Part shown: piece after piece, positions 13,734 to 20,072 of the stretch
Numbering within the stretch: position 1 is the stretch's first letter
Layout: each line of letters starts with the position of its first letter
Source: CALZJC01 sp041574955
GTDB lineage: Bacteria > Acidobacteriota > Thermoanaerobaculia > Multivoradales > JAHEKO01
Assembly: GCA_041574955.1 (NCBI GenBank)
Contig: JBFGNS010000083.1
Span: forward strand, 1-20,072
DNA: 20,072 bases
Direction: 5' to 3'
Program-made: the position numbers and the translations under genes
Notes under the pieces: generated by a model
The model's database searches: none
The model's input: only the letters and a program-made list of their open reading frames with translations
Told to the model about the DNA's origin: nothing

Positions 13734-15659
13734 CTACATCCGCGCCGGCCGCGGGATGCCCAGCAGATCGGTGAGCGCGGTCATGGCGGCGGCGAACACC
13801 TCGGTGGCGGCCAGCCGCGCCCGGCGCACGCTGACGTCCTTCTCCTGCAGGATCGGGTGCCGGTGGTAGACGGCGTTGAACTTCTGCGCCAGCTCGAGCG
13901 CGTGCCGCGCCAGCAGCGAGGGCTCGAGGGCGTCGGCGGCCTGCCGGATCCGGTCGGGGATCTGGGCCGCCGCCAGCAGCAGGTCCCAAAGGTCGTCGGA
14001 CCACACCTCGGCGGGCAGCTCGGCCGCCGCCGCCGGCGTCACCGAGCTGTCGAGACCCGCCTCGTCCAGCTTGCGGCGGATGTTGCGGGCGCGCACCGCC
14101 GAGTAGAGCAGGTACGGGCCGGAGTCGCCCTCGAAGCTGAGCGCCTCGTCGAAGTCGAAGGCGATCAAGCGGTTGGTGGTCACCTTGACCATGAAGAAGC
14201 GCAGCGCGGCGGTGGCGATCTGCCGCGCCAGGTCGTCCAGCTCGTCGTCGTCGAGCTCGCGGTTGCGGCTGGCGATCTCCTCGCGCGCCTTGGCGATCAG
14301 CCGGTCGATCAGGTCGTCGGCCTTGACGCCGATGCCGCGCCGGCCCGACATCTCGAGGCTCTTGCCGCCCTCCTCCTCGCCCTCGTCCAGGAAGCCCATC
14401 AGGCGGGCGGTGGCGGCCGACAGCGACACCATCTCGTAGGCGAAGTGGACCGAGCGCTCGGCGGCCTCGGCGTGGCCGAGAGCGGCGACGCCGGCGCGGA
14501 CGATCTTCTGCAGGTAGCTCTGCCGCGCGTCGATGACGTTGATCACCCGTTGGGCGCCGCCGAACTCGGGGTGGTCGGCCTCGCCGTCGAGCGCGGTCTC
14601 CCACACCCCCTCCTCGTGCCACCGGCGGTAGCGGAAGTCGACGCCCAGCAGGCCGAGCTTCCACAGCTGGTAGGCGATGTCCTTGCCGACGTAGGTCACC
14701 GTGCCGTCGGAGCGCACGATTACCTTGTCGGGGTCCTCGAGGCCGGCGAACTCCGGGCTGTCGGCCAGCGGCATGACCCAGCAGCCGGAGTTCTTGCCCG
14801 ACTCCTCGAGCTTGACGGCGCCGCTCCGCTTGAGCTGCTCGAAGGCGCGGGCGAAGAAGTCGAGGCCGAGGATGGCGCTCTCGTGGGTCAGCAGGTCGTA
14901 GCCGATGCCGATCCGCCGCATCGTCGCCAGGTGCCGCTGCACGATGCGGCGCGCGACCAGCCGGCCGGCCTCGGCGCGCTCACCCTCGCCCGCCTCGAGC
15001 TGGTGCAGGGTGGCGCGGCGCAGCTCACGCCGCTCCGGGTCCTCCTCCAGCCAGGCGCCCACCTCGCTGTACAGGTCCCAGCAGTAGTAGTCGAACGGCT
15101 CCGGCACTTCGGCGACGTCGGCCGCCGTCATGCCCCGCAGGTCGAGCAGCCCGACCACCACGTCGGCCAGCTGGACGCCGGTGTCGTCGATGTAGTTCTG
15201 GACCTCCACCGGGTGGCCGAGCGCGGTGAGCAGCCGCGCCATGACGTCACCCAGTACCGCGTTGCGCAGGTGGCCGATGTGCGCCGACTTGTTGGGGTTG
15301 ATGTTGGTGTGCTCGACGATCACCTTGTCGCCGGCGCGCGGCGGGAAGGCGACGAGCGGCGCGCCGAGCAGCTCGGCGGCGCAGCGGCTGCGGTCGAGAA
15401 AGACGTTGAGATAGCCGGGTCCCTCGACCTGCACGCGCTCGACGAAGGCGGGCGCCTCGAACCCGTCGGCCAGCTCTTCGCCGATGGCGCGCGGCGGCTT
15501 CTTGAGCTCGCGCGCCAGGTGGAGGGCGGCGGGAAACGCCAGGTCGCCCAGCTCGCGGCGCGGCGGCACCTCGACCACCGGCTGGTGGTCGACGCCGTAC
15601 AGCGCCCGGATGCGCTCGGCGACGGCCGCCGCGAGCCGGTTGCGGAATCCGCTCAGCAT
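13734..15659 (-). CDS. argS: Arginyl-tRNA synthetase
   Basis: 641 aa, somewhat longer than the usual 550-590. It charges tRNA-Arg. The N-terminal Add-1 tRNA-binding domain is about 1-105. The class I signature HIGH is perfect at 127-130 in NPNKSAHIGHLRN. The KMSKS counterpart is MSGRRG (437-442), as commonly seen in ArgRS. The C-terminal DALR anticodon domain is about 520-641, including ALRFFMVKV before it and YHRHPIL near the end. The extra length comes from insertions in the catalytic domain (about 170-230 and 420-435, glutamate-rich). There is no Shine-Dalgarno, but TAGACT stands 9 nt before the ATG, so the transcript may be leaderless. Transcription diverges from the macrodomain gene. Confidence 0.96.
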   Translation of the reverse strand: MLSGFRNRLAAAVAERIRALYGVDHQPVVEVPPRRELGDLAFPAALHLARELKKPPRAIGEELADGFEAPAFVERVQVEGPGYLNVFLDRSRCAAELLGAPLVAFPPRAGDKVIVEHTNINPNKSAHIGHLRNAVLGDVMARLLTALGHPVEVQNYIDDTGVQLADVVVGLLDLRGMTAADVAEVPEPFDYYCWDLYSEVGAWLEEDPERRELRRATLHQLEAGEGERAEAGRLVARRIVQRHLATMRRIGIGYDLLTHESAILGLDFFARAFEQLKRSGAVKLEESGKNSGCWVMPLADSPEFAGLEDPDKVIVRSDGTVTYVGKDIAYQLWKLGLLGVDFRYRRWHEEGVWETALDGEADHPEFGGAQRVINVIDARQSYLQKIVRAGVAALGHAEAAERSVHFAYEMVSLSAATARLMGFLDEGEEEGGKSLEMSGRRGIGVKADDLIDRLIAKAREEIASRNRELDDDELDDLARQIATAALRFFMVKVTTNRLIAFDFDEALSFEGDSGPYLLYSAVRARNIRRKLDEAGLDSSVTPAAAAELPAEVWSDDLWDLLLAAAQIPDRIRQAADALEPSLLARHALELAQKFNAVYHRHPILQEKDVSVRRARLAATEVFAAAMTALTDLLGIPRPARM

Positions 15660-15668
15660 GGCCGCGGG

Positions 15669-15674
15669 AGTCTA
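15669..15674 (-). promoter_or_regulatory. TANNNT hexamer before argS, possible leaderless promoter
   Basis: On the minus strand TAGACT ends 9 nt before the argS ATG, with no Shine-Dalgarno in the gap. It has the same layout as the hexamers before the AAA ATPase and trmJ. Confidence 0.35.
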
Positions 15675-15706
15675 CCGCAGGGGGCGCGGCGAACGGTGCG
15701 GCACGC

Positions 15707-15715
15707 TGATATGAT
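15707..15715 (+). promoter_or_regulatory. Extended -10 promoter of the macrodomain gene
   Basis: TGATATGAT is a TGn extension plus TATGAT (5/6 to TATAAT), an island of A/T in GC-rich DNA, 107 nt before the macrodomain start. There is no good -35, which extended -10 promoters do not need. The minus strand of the same site reads TATCAT, so it could also serve the divergent argS gene. Confidence 0.5.
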
Positions 15716-15822
15716 ACGCGGGCGAACCGCACCTGCCCGCCCAACCGGTAGATCGCGCTTTCCGGCTGCCGGCGGCGGGCTTCCCGGGCGGGGAGTCCAT
15801 CTGGAAAAACGGGAGAGCGAGA

Positions 15823-16365
15823 ATGCCGGACAAACACGTCGTCATCAAGATGAACGGCACGCAGCTCGAGCTGCTGGAAGGCGACATCACCGAGCTGGAG
15901 GTGGATGCGATCGTCAACGCCGCCAACGAGCAGCTCAAGCTGGGCTCCGGGGTGGCCGGGGCGATTCGCGACAAGGGTGGCCCGTCGATCCAGAAAGAGT
16001 GCGACCGCATCGGCGGCACGCCGGTCGGCACGGCGGTGATCACCGGCGCCGGCGACCTGCCGGTCAAGCACGTCATCCATGCGGTCGGACCGCGTGACGG
16101 CGAGGGCGACGAGGACCGCAAGCTGGCCTCGGCGGTACGCTCCTCGCTGGCCCTCGCCGACCGGCACGGTTTGGCTTCGATCGCCCTGCCGGCCATCTCG
16201 TCGGGCGCCTTCGGCATGCCGATGATGCGCGCCGCGCGCGTCACCCTGACCGAGATCCACCGCTACCTGCAGGGCGGTACCAAGCTGGAGCGGGTGGTCG
16301 TCTGTCTCAAGGGCGACGAGGCGTTCAAGACCTTCCGCACCGAGCTGCGCAAGGGCTTCCGTTAG
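15823..16365 (+). CDS. Macrodomain protein (ADP-ribose/O-acetyl-ADP-ribose binding)
   Basis: 180 aa, a single macrodomain with almost nothing added. Ligand-loop motifs: EGDITELEVDAIVNAANEQL (GDI 20-22, N32, N35), LGSGVAGAIRDKGG (40-53), GTPVGTAVITGAGDL (65-79), HAVGPR, and the phosphate loop PAISSGAFGMP (123-133). Macrodomains bind ADP-ribose; those with the catalytic Asn and the GSGVAGAI loop often hydrolyse O-acetyl-ADP-ribose or mono-ADP-ribosyl groups (known for the family; activity here is inferred). The ATG follows GGGAGAG. The gene stands alone on its strand between argS (divergent) and apgM (convergent). Confidence 0.93.
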   Translation: MPDKHVVIKMNGTQLELLEGDITELEVDAIVNAANEQLKLGSGVAGAIRDKGGPSIQKECDRIGGTPVGTAVITGAGDLPVKHVIHAVGPRDGEGDEDRKLASAVRSSLALADRHGLASIALPAISSGAFGMPMMRAARVTLTEIHRYLQGGTKLERVVVCLKGDEAFKTFRTELRKGFR

Positions 16366-16387
16366 GCGGTGGCCGGTGGCGCCCGGC

Positions 16388-17617
16388 TCAGGCGCCGAAC
16401 TTGGCCAGCCGCCCGGCGTGGGCCAGCAGCAGACCCATCAGCTGGCGTGACGGCAGCGTGCCGAGGTGACCGCCGATGGCGGCCGCCTCGCTGAACTCGC
16501 GTGCGCCGTCGACGAAGCAGTCCGTGCCCCACACCAGCAGCGGCACCGGGTGCCAGCTGTGGGCGCGCATCGGCGCCGGCGTCGAATGGTCGCCGGTGAC
16601 CGCGAGCACGTCGGGTCCGAGCTCGAGCAGCCGCGGCAGCGCCGAGTCGACCGCCTCGAGCGCCGCCGCCTTGGCCTCCAGGTCGCCGTCCTCGCCGGCG
16701 GCGTCGGGCTGCTTGACGTGCAGGAACAGGTAGTCGAAGCGCTGCCAGTGCTCGGCGATCACCGGCAGCATCTCGTCCAGCGTCTTGCCGCACGGCACGA
16801 CCTCCATGCCGCACGACCAGGCGACCCCCCGGTAGAGCGGGTAGCCGGCGAAGGCGCCGGCTCGCAGCTGGTAGAGGTCGGCGAACGACGGCAGGTCGGG
16901 CAGGCGGGAGAAGCCGCGCAGCAGGATGCGGTTGGCCTTGGGCTCGCCCGCCAGCACGGTCTCGGCCAGCTCCACCAGGCGCGCCACCCGCCGGGCCATC
17001 GCCTCGCCGCCCTGGCCGGTGGCGGTGGGCGGCAGCGGCGGCACGCCGGTGGCCTGTGGATCGGTGTCCGCGATCTCCGCCGACAGCTCCTCGCCGCCCA
17101 GCAGCAGCACGAACCGGTGGCCCTCACCGGGCTCGATCCGCACCGCCAGCGGCTCGAAGCCGTCGAACGCCCGCTGCAGCTCGGCGCACAGCCGCCGGCA
17201 CTCGCTGGTCGGCGGGCGCCCGGCGCGGCGGTCGGTGAGGTTGCCGTCGGCGTCGGCGGTGGCGAAGTTGCCGCGCACCGCCACCTGGTCCGCCCCGACC
17301 TCGAGCCCGAGGCCTAGCGCCTCGAGCACGCCGCGGCCGATGTCGGTCTCGGGCAGCGCCGGATCGTAGCCGAACAGCGCCAGGTGTCCGGGACCGCTGC
17401 CGGGCGTCACGCCGCGCGCCACCGGCACGATGCGGCCGAGCGCGCCTTCGGCGGCCAGCCGGTCGAGGTTGGGCAGCTCGGCACGGTCGAGCGCGGTGGC
17501 GGGCTGCTCGGCGGTGCGCAGGTCGCCCACGCCGTCGAGCACCAGCAGCACGATACGGCCGCCCTCGGGGCGCGCCAGCCGCGACAGCAGTCGAAGGTGC
17601 CGGTCGAGCGCCGCCAC
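16388..17617 (-). CDS. apgM: 2,3-bisphosphoglycerate-independent phosphoglycerate mutase, archaeal (ApgM) type
   Basis: 409 aa, the length of ApgM rather than the ~510 aa of GpmI. It interconverts 3- and 2-phosphoglycerate in glycolysis. It belongs to the alkaline-phosphatase superfamily: metal ligand D28 in LLVLDGVGD, nucleophile S74 in TPGSGPGHLALFGYDP, the ApgM signature ETDIGRGVLEALG, FLHVKQPDAAGEDGD, and the metal-binding TGDHSTPAPMRAHSWHPVPLL near the C-terminus. The start is a GTG, 1 nt from the stop of the upstream unknown gene, implying co-transcription with the unknown gene and the aldolase. The pairing with KDPG aldolase points to lower glycolysis fed by the Entner-Doudoroff route (inference). 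Confidence 0.94.
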   Translation of the reverse strand: MAALDRHLRLLSRLARPEGGRIVLLVLDGVGDLRTAEQPATALDRAELPNLDRLAAEGALGRIVPVARGVTPGSGPGHLALFGYDPALPETDIGRGVLEALGLGLEVGADQVAVRGNFATADADGNLTDRRAGRPPTSECRRLCAELQRAFDGFEPLAVRIEPGEGHRFVLLLGGEELSAEIADTDPQATGVPPLPPTATGQGGEAMARRVARLVELAETVLAGEPKANRILLRGFSRLPDLPSFADLYQLRAGAFAGYPLYRGVAWSCGMEVVPCGKTLDEMLPVIAEHWQRFDYLFLHVKQPDAAGEDGDLEAKAAALEAVDSALPRLLELGPDVLAVTGDHSTPAPMRAHSWHPVPLLVWGTDCFVDGAREFSEAAAIGGHLGTLPSRQLMGLLLAHAGRLAKFGA

Positions 17618-17618
17618 G

Positions 17619-18038
17619 TCAGGCCACCAGGTAGACGCTGGTGCGAATCTGCAGCCGGGCGCGCGGGTGGAAGCCGCCGCCGACCAGCTGGAAGCGGCTG
17701 CGGCGAGCGAACACCGGCAGCACGATCCAGCCGTCGAACGTCTCGCCGGCGTCGTACGGCGGCACCACCGGCTCGACCTCGGCCAGCTTGACCCAGTGCT
17801 CCTCCTCCATGTCGAAGGCGCCCTGCATCTCGACGTAGGCGCGGTCGAGGTCGATCGAGCGGCCGCTGGCCGGGTGCCACAGCGAGACGACGAAGCGCGC
17901 CTCGTCGAACTTCTCGGTGTCGAGGAAGCGCTCGCCGCCGTTGAACAGCGGGAAGCCGAAGCCGCCGCCGCTGTCGGTGGCGAAGATCTCCGGCGTCGGG
18001 TCGAAGACGACCTGCAGCGGTGGGGAGGTCTGGCTCAC
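17619..18038 (-). CDS. Conserved-looking hypothetical protein, 139 aa
   Basis: GTG start overlapping the aldolase stop by 4 nt, and a 1-nt gap to apgM. The protein has no signal peptide or membrane span. It appears beta-rich: VVFDPTPEIFATDSGGGFGFPLFNG, RFVVSLWHPASGRSIDLDRAYVEM, FDGWIVLPVFARRSRFQLVGGGFHPRARLQIRTSVYLVA-like strands alternate throughout. It is not recognised. The tight coupling on both sides to central-carbon enzymes suggests it is real and translated with them, but gives no function. Confidence 0.75.
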   Translation of the reverse strand: MSQTSPPLQVVFDPTPEIFATDSGGGFGFPLFNGGERFLDTEKFDEARFVVSLWHPASGRSIDLDRAYVEMQGAFDMEEEHWVKLAEVEPVVPPYDAGETFDGWIVLPVFARRSRFQLVGGGFHPRARLQIRTSVYLVA

Positions 18039-18670
18039 TGCGGGGTCTCTCCTCGCGCCAGCGCCAGGGCGCGGGCCATGTGACGCCGCGGATCGGCGTT
18101 GCCGTCGCCGGCCAGCGGCTGGCCGATGCCGAAGGCGCGAGCGCCGGCCGCGCGGTAGCTCGGGATCTCGTCGATCCCGAAGCCGCCGGCGGCGAGGATC
18201 GGAACGTCGTCGATCGGCTGGCGGACGGTGGCGAGGTAGGCTGCGCCTCCGACCGGTGGCAGCGGGTACACCTTGACCAGGTCGGCGCCCAGCTTGTAGG
18301 CGGCGACGATCTCGGTGGGCGTCAGGGCGCCGAGCACCAGGAAGCGCTGCGCGGCGCGCGCCGCCGCCGCCACCTCGGCGCTGACGTTGGGCGACACCAG
18401 GAACTCGGCGCCGGCGGCGATCGCCGCCTCGGCGCGGCGCTCGTCTGTCACCGTGCCCATGCCGTAGAACGGCGGGCCGTCGCCGTCGCGGCCGGCCAGC
18501 AGCTCGCGCACCAGCTCCGTCGCCTGCGGCACGGTGAAGGTGATCTCGATCAGCCGGATGCCACCGGTGGCGAAGCGCGCCGCCAGCTCGGCCGCCTCGG
18601 CGCGCGTGCCGGTGCGCACCACCCCGACGATGGGCGCCTCTTCGATCGCTGCAGCTACGGCCTGTCGCAC
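18035..18670 (-). CDS. eda: KDPG/KHG aldolase
   Basis: 211 aa, typical of the family (about 205-215). It cleaves 2-keto-3-deoxy-6-phosphogluconate to pyruvate and glyceraldehyde-3-phosphate in the Entner-Doudoroff pathway. Class I aldolase residues: R19 in VVR, E42 in IEITFTVP, GMGTVTD (70-76), SPN (93-95), TPTEI (117-121), and the Schiff-base K133 in DLVKVYP. The ITFTVP form replaces the LRT of the E. coli enzyme, as in a known branch of the family, so 4-hydroxy-2-oxoglutarate aldolase activity is an alternative. The GTG start lies 46 nt after trmJ. It leads a tight group with the unknown protein and apgM. Confidence 0.93.
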   Translation of the reverse strand: MRQAVAAAIEEAPIVGVVRTGTRAEAAELAARFATGGIRLIEITFTVPQATELVRELLAGRDGDGPPFYGMGTVTDERRAEAAIAAGAEFLVSPNVSAEVAAAARAAQRFLVLGALTPTEIVAAYKLGADLVKVYPLPPVGGAAYLATVRQPIDDVPILAAGGFGIDEIPSYRAAGARAFGIGQPLAGDGNADPRRHMARALALARGETPQ

Positions 18671-18716
18671 GGCGGGTTTCTCGCGGAACGGGCTTCGCGG
18701 AACGGGCGGCAGCCTA

Positions 18717-19439
18717 TCACCGCAGAGCGTGGCGACCCCGCCGGCAGATGCCCCTCAGCAAAGCCACCTCGCGCTCGCTGAGGCCGGCGCGGGCGGCCAG
18801 CCGGCGCAGGTCGCGCAGCGCGCTGGCGAAGGTGTCGTCGCGCGCGAAGCCAATGCGCTCGAGCAGCGGCGTGAGCTGCTCGAACAGCCCCTCGATCTCG
18901 GCCGCCGTCGCCGCCGGCGGAGCGTCGTCCACGCCGGCGGCGGGCGGCAGGCGGGCGGCGCGCAGCTCCCAGGCGATCAGCAGCACCGCCTGAGCCAGGT
19001 TGAGCGTCGGCTGCCGGCTGGCGCACGGGATGCGCACCAGCGGGCTGCACAGCGCCAGCTCGTCGGTGGTCAGTCCGGAGCGCTCACCGCCGAACACCAG
19101 GGCGGTGCGGCCGCCGGGCGGGTCGCCGGCCAGCACCGCCGGCAGCTCGCGCGGCCCGATCGGCGCCGCCGGCAGGCTCCGGCCGCGGCTCGAGGTGGTG
19201 CCCACCAGCCGCTGGAACGGCGCCGCGGCGGCCGCCAGGCTGTCGGCGGTGCGGTGACCCTCGAGGATCCCCCCCGCGCCGACCGCCCGTGCCCGCGCCG
19301 TCGCCCCCACTCGGCACTCCGGCGCCACCAGCACCAGCTCCTCCAGCCCCATGTTGGCCATCGCCCGCGCCGCCGCCCCCACGTTCCCCTCCTCCTGCGG
19401 CCGCACCAGGATCACGGCGGGTGCGGTGGGGGCGGTCAT
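18717..19439 (-). CDS. trmJ: TrmJ-type tRNA 2'-O-methyltransferase (SPOUT/TrmH family)
   Basis: 240 aa from the chosen ATG; an in-frame extension of 19 residues upstream has no family similarity. TrmJ methylates the ribose of tRNA position 32. SPOUT motifs: motif 1 ILVRPQEEGNVGAAARAMANMGL (N19), motif 2 ALVFGGERSGL (113-123), and motif 3 IPCASRQPTLNLAQAV (137-152), which make the trefoil-knot SAM site. A C-terminal helical extension (about 182-240, ending LLRGICRRGR) is the TrmJ-specific tail. There is no Shine-Dalgarno; TATCCT is 7 nt before the ATG. It is followed by eda. Confidence 0.9.
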   Translation of the reverse strand: MTAPTAPAVILVRPQEEGNVGAAARAMANMGLEELVLVAPECRVGATARARAVGAGGILEGHRTADSLAAAAAPFQRLVGTTSSRGRSLPAAPIGPRELPAVLAGDPPGGRTALVFGGERSGLTTDELALCSPLVRIPCASRQPTLNLAQAVLLIAWELRAARLPPAAGVDDAPPAATAAEIEGLFEQLTPLLERIGFARDDTFASALRDLRRLAARAGLSEREVALLRGICRRGRHALR

Positions 19440-19446
19440 GGGAGCG

Positions 19447-19452
19447 AGGATA
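19447..19452 (-). promoter_or_regulatory. TANNNT hexamer before trmJ, possible leaderless promoter
   Basis: TATCCT on the minus strand ends 7 nt before the ATG. No ribosome-binding site is visible, so the transcript could begin at or next to the start codon. Confidence 0.35.
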
Positions 19453-19557
19453 ACCGCATGCCTGTGCTGCGCCGCAAGGCGATTCGATGATCCCACCTCT
19501 CATCCCCACCTCGCCGGCGAGCCGACCTGGCCGTGGAGACCCCCCAACCCCCCAGCC

Positions 19558-19763
19558 ATGTCGGCCGTGGGGGCCTCTTCTTCCCCGGTGGGCGGCGTTG
19601 CCCGCTTGGCCGCGCCCTGAATTCGGGCCGGAGGCCCGGAATGGGCGCGGCGGTGCCAGCGGCAACGAACCGGACTGCGAGCCGGGCAGCTTCGCCGTCC
19701 CTGTCGGCGAATGCGGGCTCCCCAGCCGCCTGCCGGGGAAGAAGAGGCCCCCGCGGCCTCAAT
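19558..19763 (+). repeat. Dispersed structured element, copy 2 (34-bp inverted arms)
   Basis: Same orientation as the element at 8437-8643. Arms at 19563-19596 and 19725-19758 pair over 34 positions with three wobbles (T/G, T/G, G/T on this strand). The inner hairpin (GCCGCGCCC 19609-19617 with GGGCGCGGC 19643-19651, and TTCGGGCC/GGCCCGGA) is conserved, and the 19-nt core lies at 19661-19679. A further hairpin TTCGCCG/CGGCGAA (19691-19711) is seen only in this copy. A palindromic CTCGCCGGCGAG sits about 40 nt upstream, as a CTCGCC/GGCGAG hairpin does before copy 1. It lies just upstream of the promoter of the last gene. Confidence 0.88.
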
Positions 19764-19813
19764 CGGCGATGCAAGCCAGGACCCCCACCCAAGCGAGCCG
19801 CCCAGCCCCGACC

Positions 19814-19842
19814 TTGACACCGCCCAACCCCCCGCATACCTT
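19814..19842 (+). promoter_or_regulatory. Sigma70-type promoter of the terminal gene
   Basis: A perfect TTGACA (19814-19819), exactly 17 nt, then TACCTT (19837-19842, 3/6). Transcription would start near 19849, giving a leader of about 25 nt that carries the Shine-Dalgarno. Confidence 0.55.
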
Positions 19843-19874
19843 GAACCCACAGTCTCTGCCGAGAAAGGAGACCG

Positions 19875-20072
19875 ATGACCGCCACCAAGCTCGCCGACCC
19901 CCGCGCCTACCTGATCTTCACCGGTACCGGGCCGATCCTCGTGCTCTCGACCTATCCCGAGCTGGTCGACGAGCGGCTGCTCGGCAAGCTGCGCTACAAG
20001 GGGATCGACAAGTTCATCGCCTACGAGGTCGACAGCGGCGCGGTGCGCGAGCGCTACAGCCACTCGTTCGAC
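19875..20072 (+). CDS. Hypothetical protein, 3' partial
   Basis: The first 66 codons are visible before the window ends. The ATG follows AAGGAG (19865-19870) at 4-nt spacing and a consensus promoter. The product begins MTATKLADPRAYLIFTGTGP, continues ILVLSTYPELVDERLLGKLRYKGIDK-like text and IAYEVDSGAVRERYSHSFD. It reads as a small soluble alpha/beta protein: no signal peptide, no metal motif, no known active site. The good expression signals and clean reading frame make it a real gene. The family is not recognised. Confidence 0.8.
   Translation, partial: MTATKLADPRAYLIFTGTGPILVLSTYPELVDERLLGKLRYKGIDKFIAYEVDSGAVRERYSHSFD

Noticed and set aside
13641..16097. Long plus-strand open frame (about 818 codons) opposite mscS and argS
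   Set aside because: The opposite strand encodes clear MscS and ArgRS motifs; this frame is their mirror with no domain or ribosome site.
19440..19496. 19-residue extension of TrmJ
   Set aside because: Family similarity begins right after the internal ATG, and the -10-like hexamer lies inside the extension.
19500..20063. Minus-strand open frame across copy 2 of the element and the terminal gene
   Set aside because: It is opposite a gene with promoter and Shine-Dalgarno and runs through a structured repeat; there is no domain.

Overview
The window is about 20 kb of very GC-rich (roughly 70%) bacterial chromosome with short intergenic gaps and many 4-nt start/stop overlaps. No rRNA, tRNA, CRISPR array, transposase or phage gene was recognised. 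The heme-sensing kinase, the multiheme cytochrome/ferredoxin/NrfD module and the archaeal-type phosphoglycerate mutase would fit an Acidobacteriota (Thermoanaerobaculia-like) or delta-proteobacterial-grade organism. That placement is a low-confidence inference from gene content, because no phylogenetic marker was compared.

Region 1 (1-617) is the 3' part of a short-chain dehydrogenase that resembles 2,4-dienoyl-CoA reductase. Region 2 (748-7035) is a compact seven-gene operon and the most interesting coding part. It encodes a membrane histidine kinase with c-heme motifs in its sensor domain, two response regulators whose output domains look like glycine-cleavage H-protein folds without the lipoyl lysine (the second is membrane-anchored), a pentaheme lipoprotein cytochrome, a Tat-exported 4x[4Fe-4S] ferredoxin with a C-terminal anchor, a HybB/NrfD-type quinone-interacting membrane protein, and a 41-residue single-span protein. 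The last four look like a periplasm-facing menaquinone:cytochrome oxidoreductase of the Cbc4/Hmc/HybAB type. The first three look like its redox sensor and a non-transcriptional signalling branch.

Region 3 (7076-10710) holds a MoxR-like AAA ATPase and a 662-residue protein with a TraB/PrgY-like N-terminus, separated by an 812-nt gene-free stretch packed with structured repeats. One repeat is a 105-bp near-palindrome present twice in tandem. The other is an approximately 207-nt element closed by 34-bp inverted arms. A second copy of the latter lies 11 kb away at 19558-19763, and its arms differ from the first copy by compensatory base-pair changes.

Region 4 (10756-15659, minus strand) carries a small exported protein, a four-helix membrane protein, a SAM methyltransferase, a DUF3052 protein, an MscS-type channel and arginyl-tRNA synthetase. 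Region 5 (15823-16365, plus strand) is a macrodomain protein with its own extended -10 promoter. Region 6 (16388-19439, minus strand) has ApgM-type phosphoglycerate mutase, an unknown 139-residue protein, KDPG aldolase and a TrmJ-type tRNA methyltransferase. The window ends in a conserved-looking hypothetical gene with a textbook promoter and Shine-Dalgarno, cut at 20072. Several genes have no Shine-Dalgarno but a TANNNT-like hexamer 6-9 nt before the start codon, which suggests leaderless transcription.
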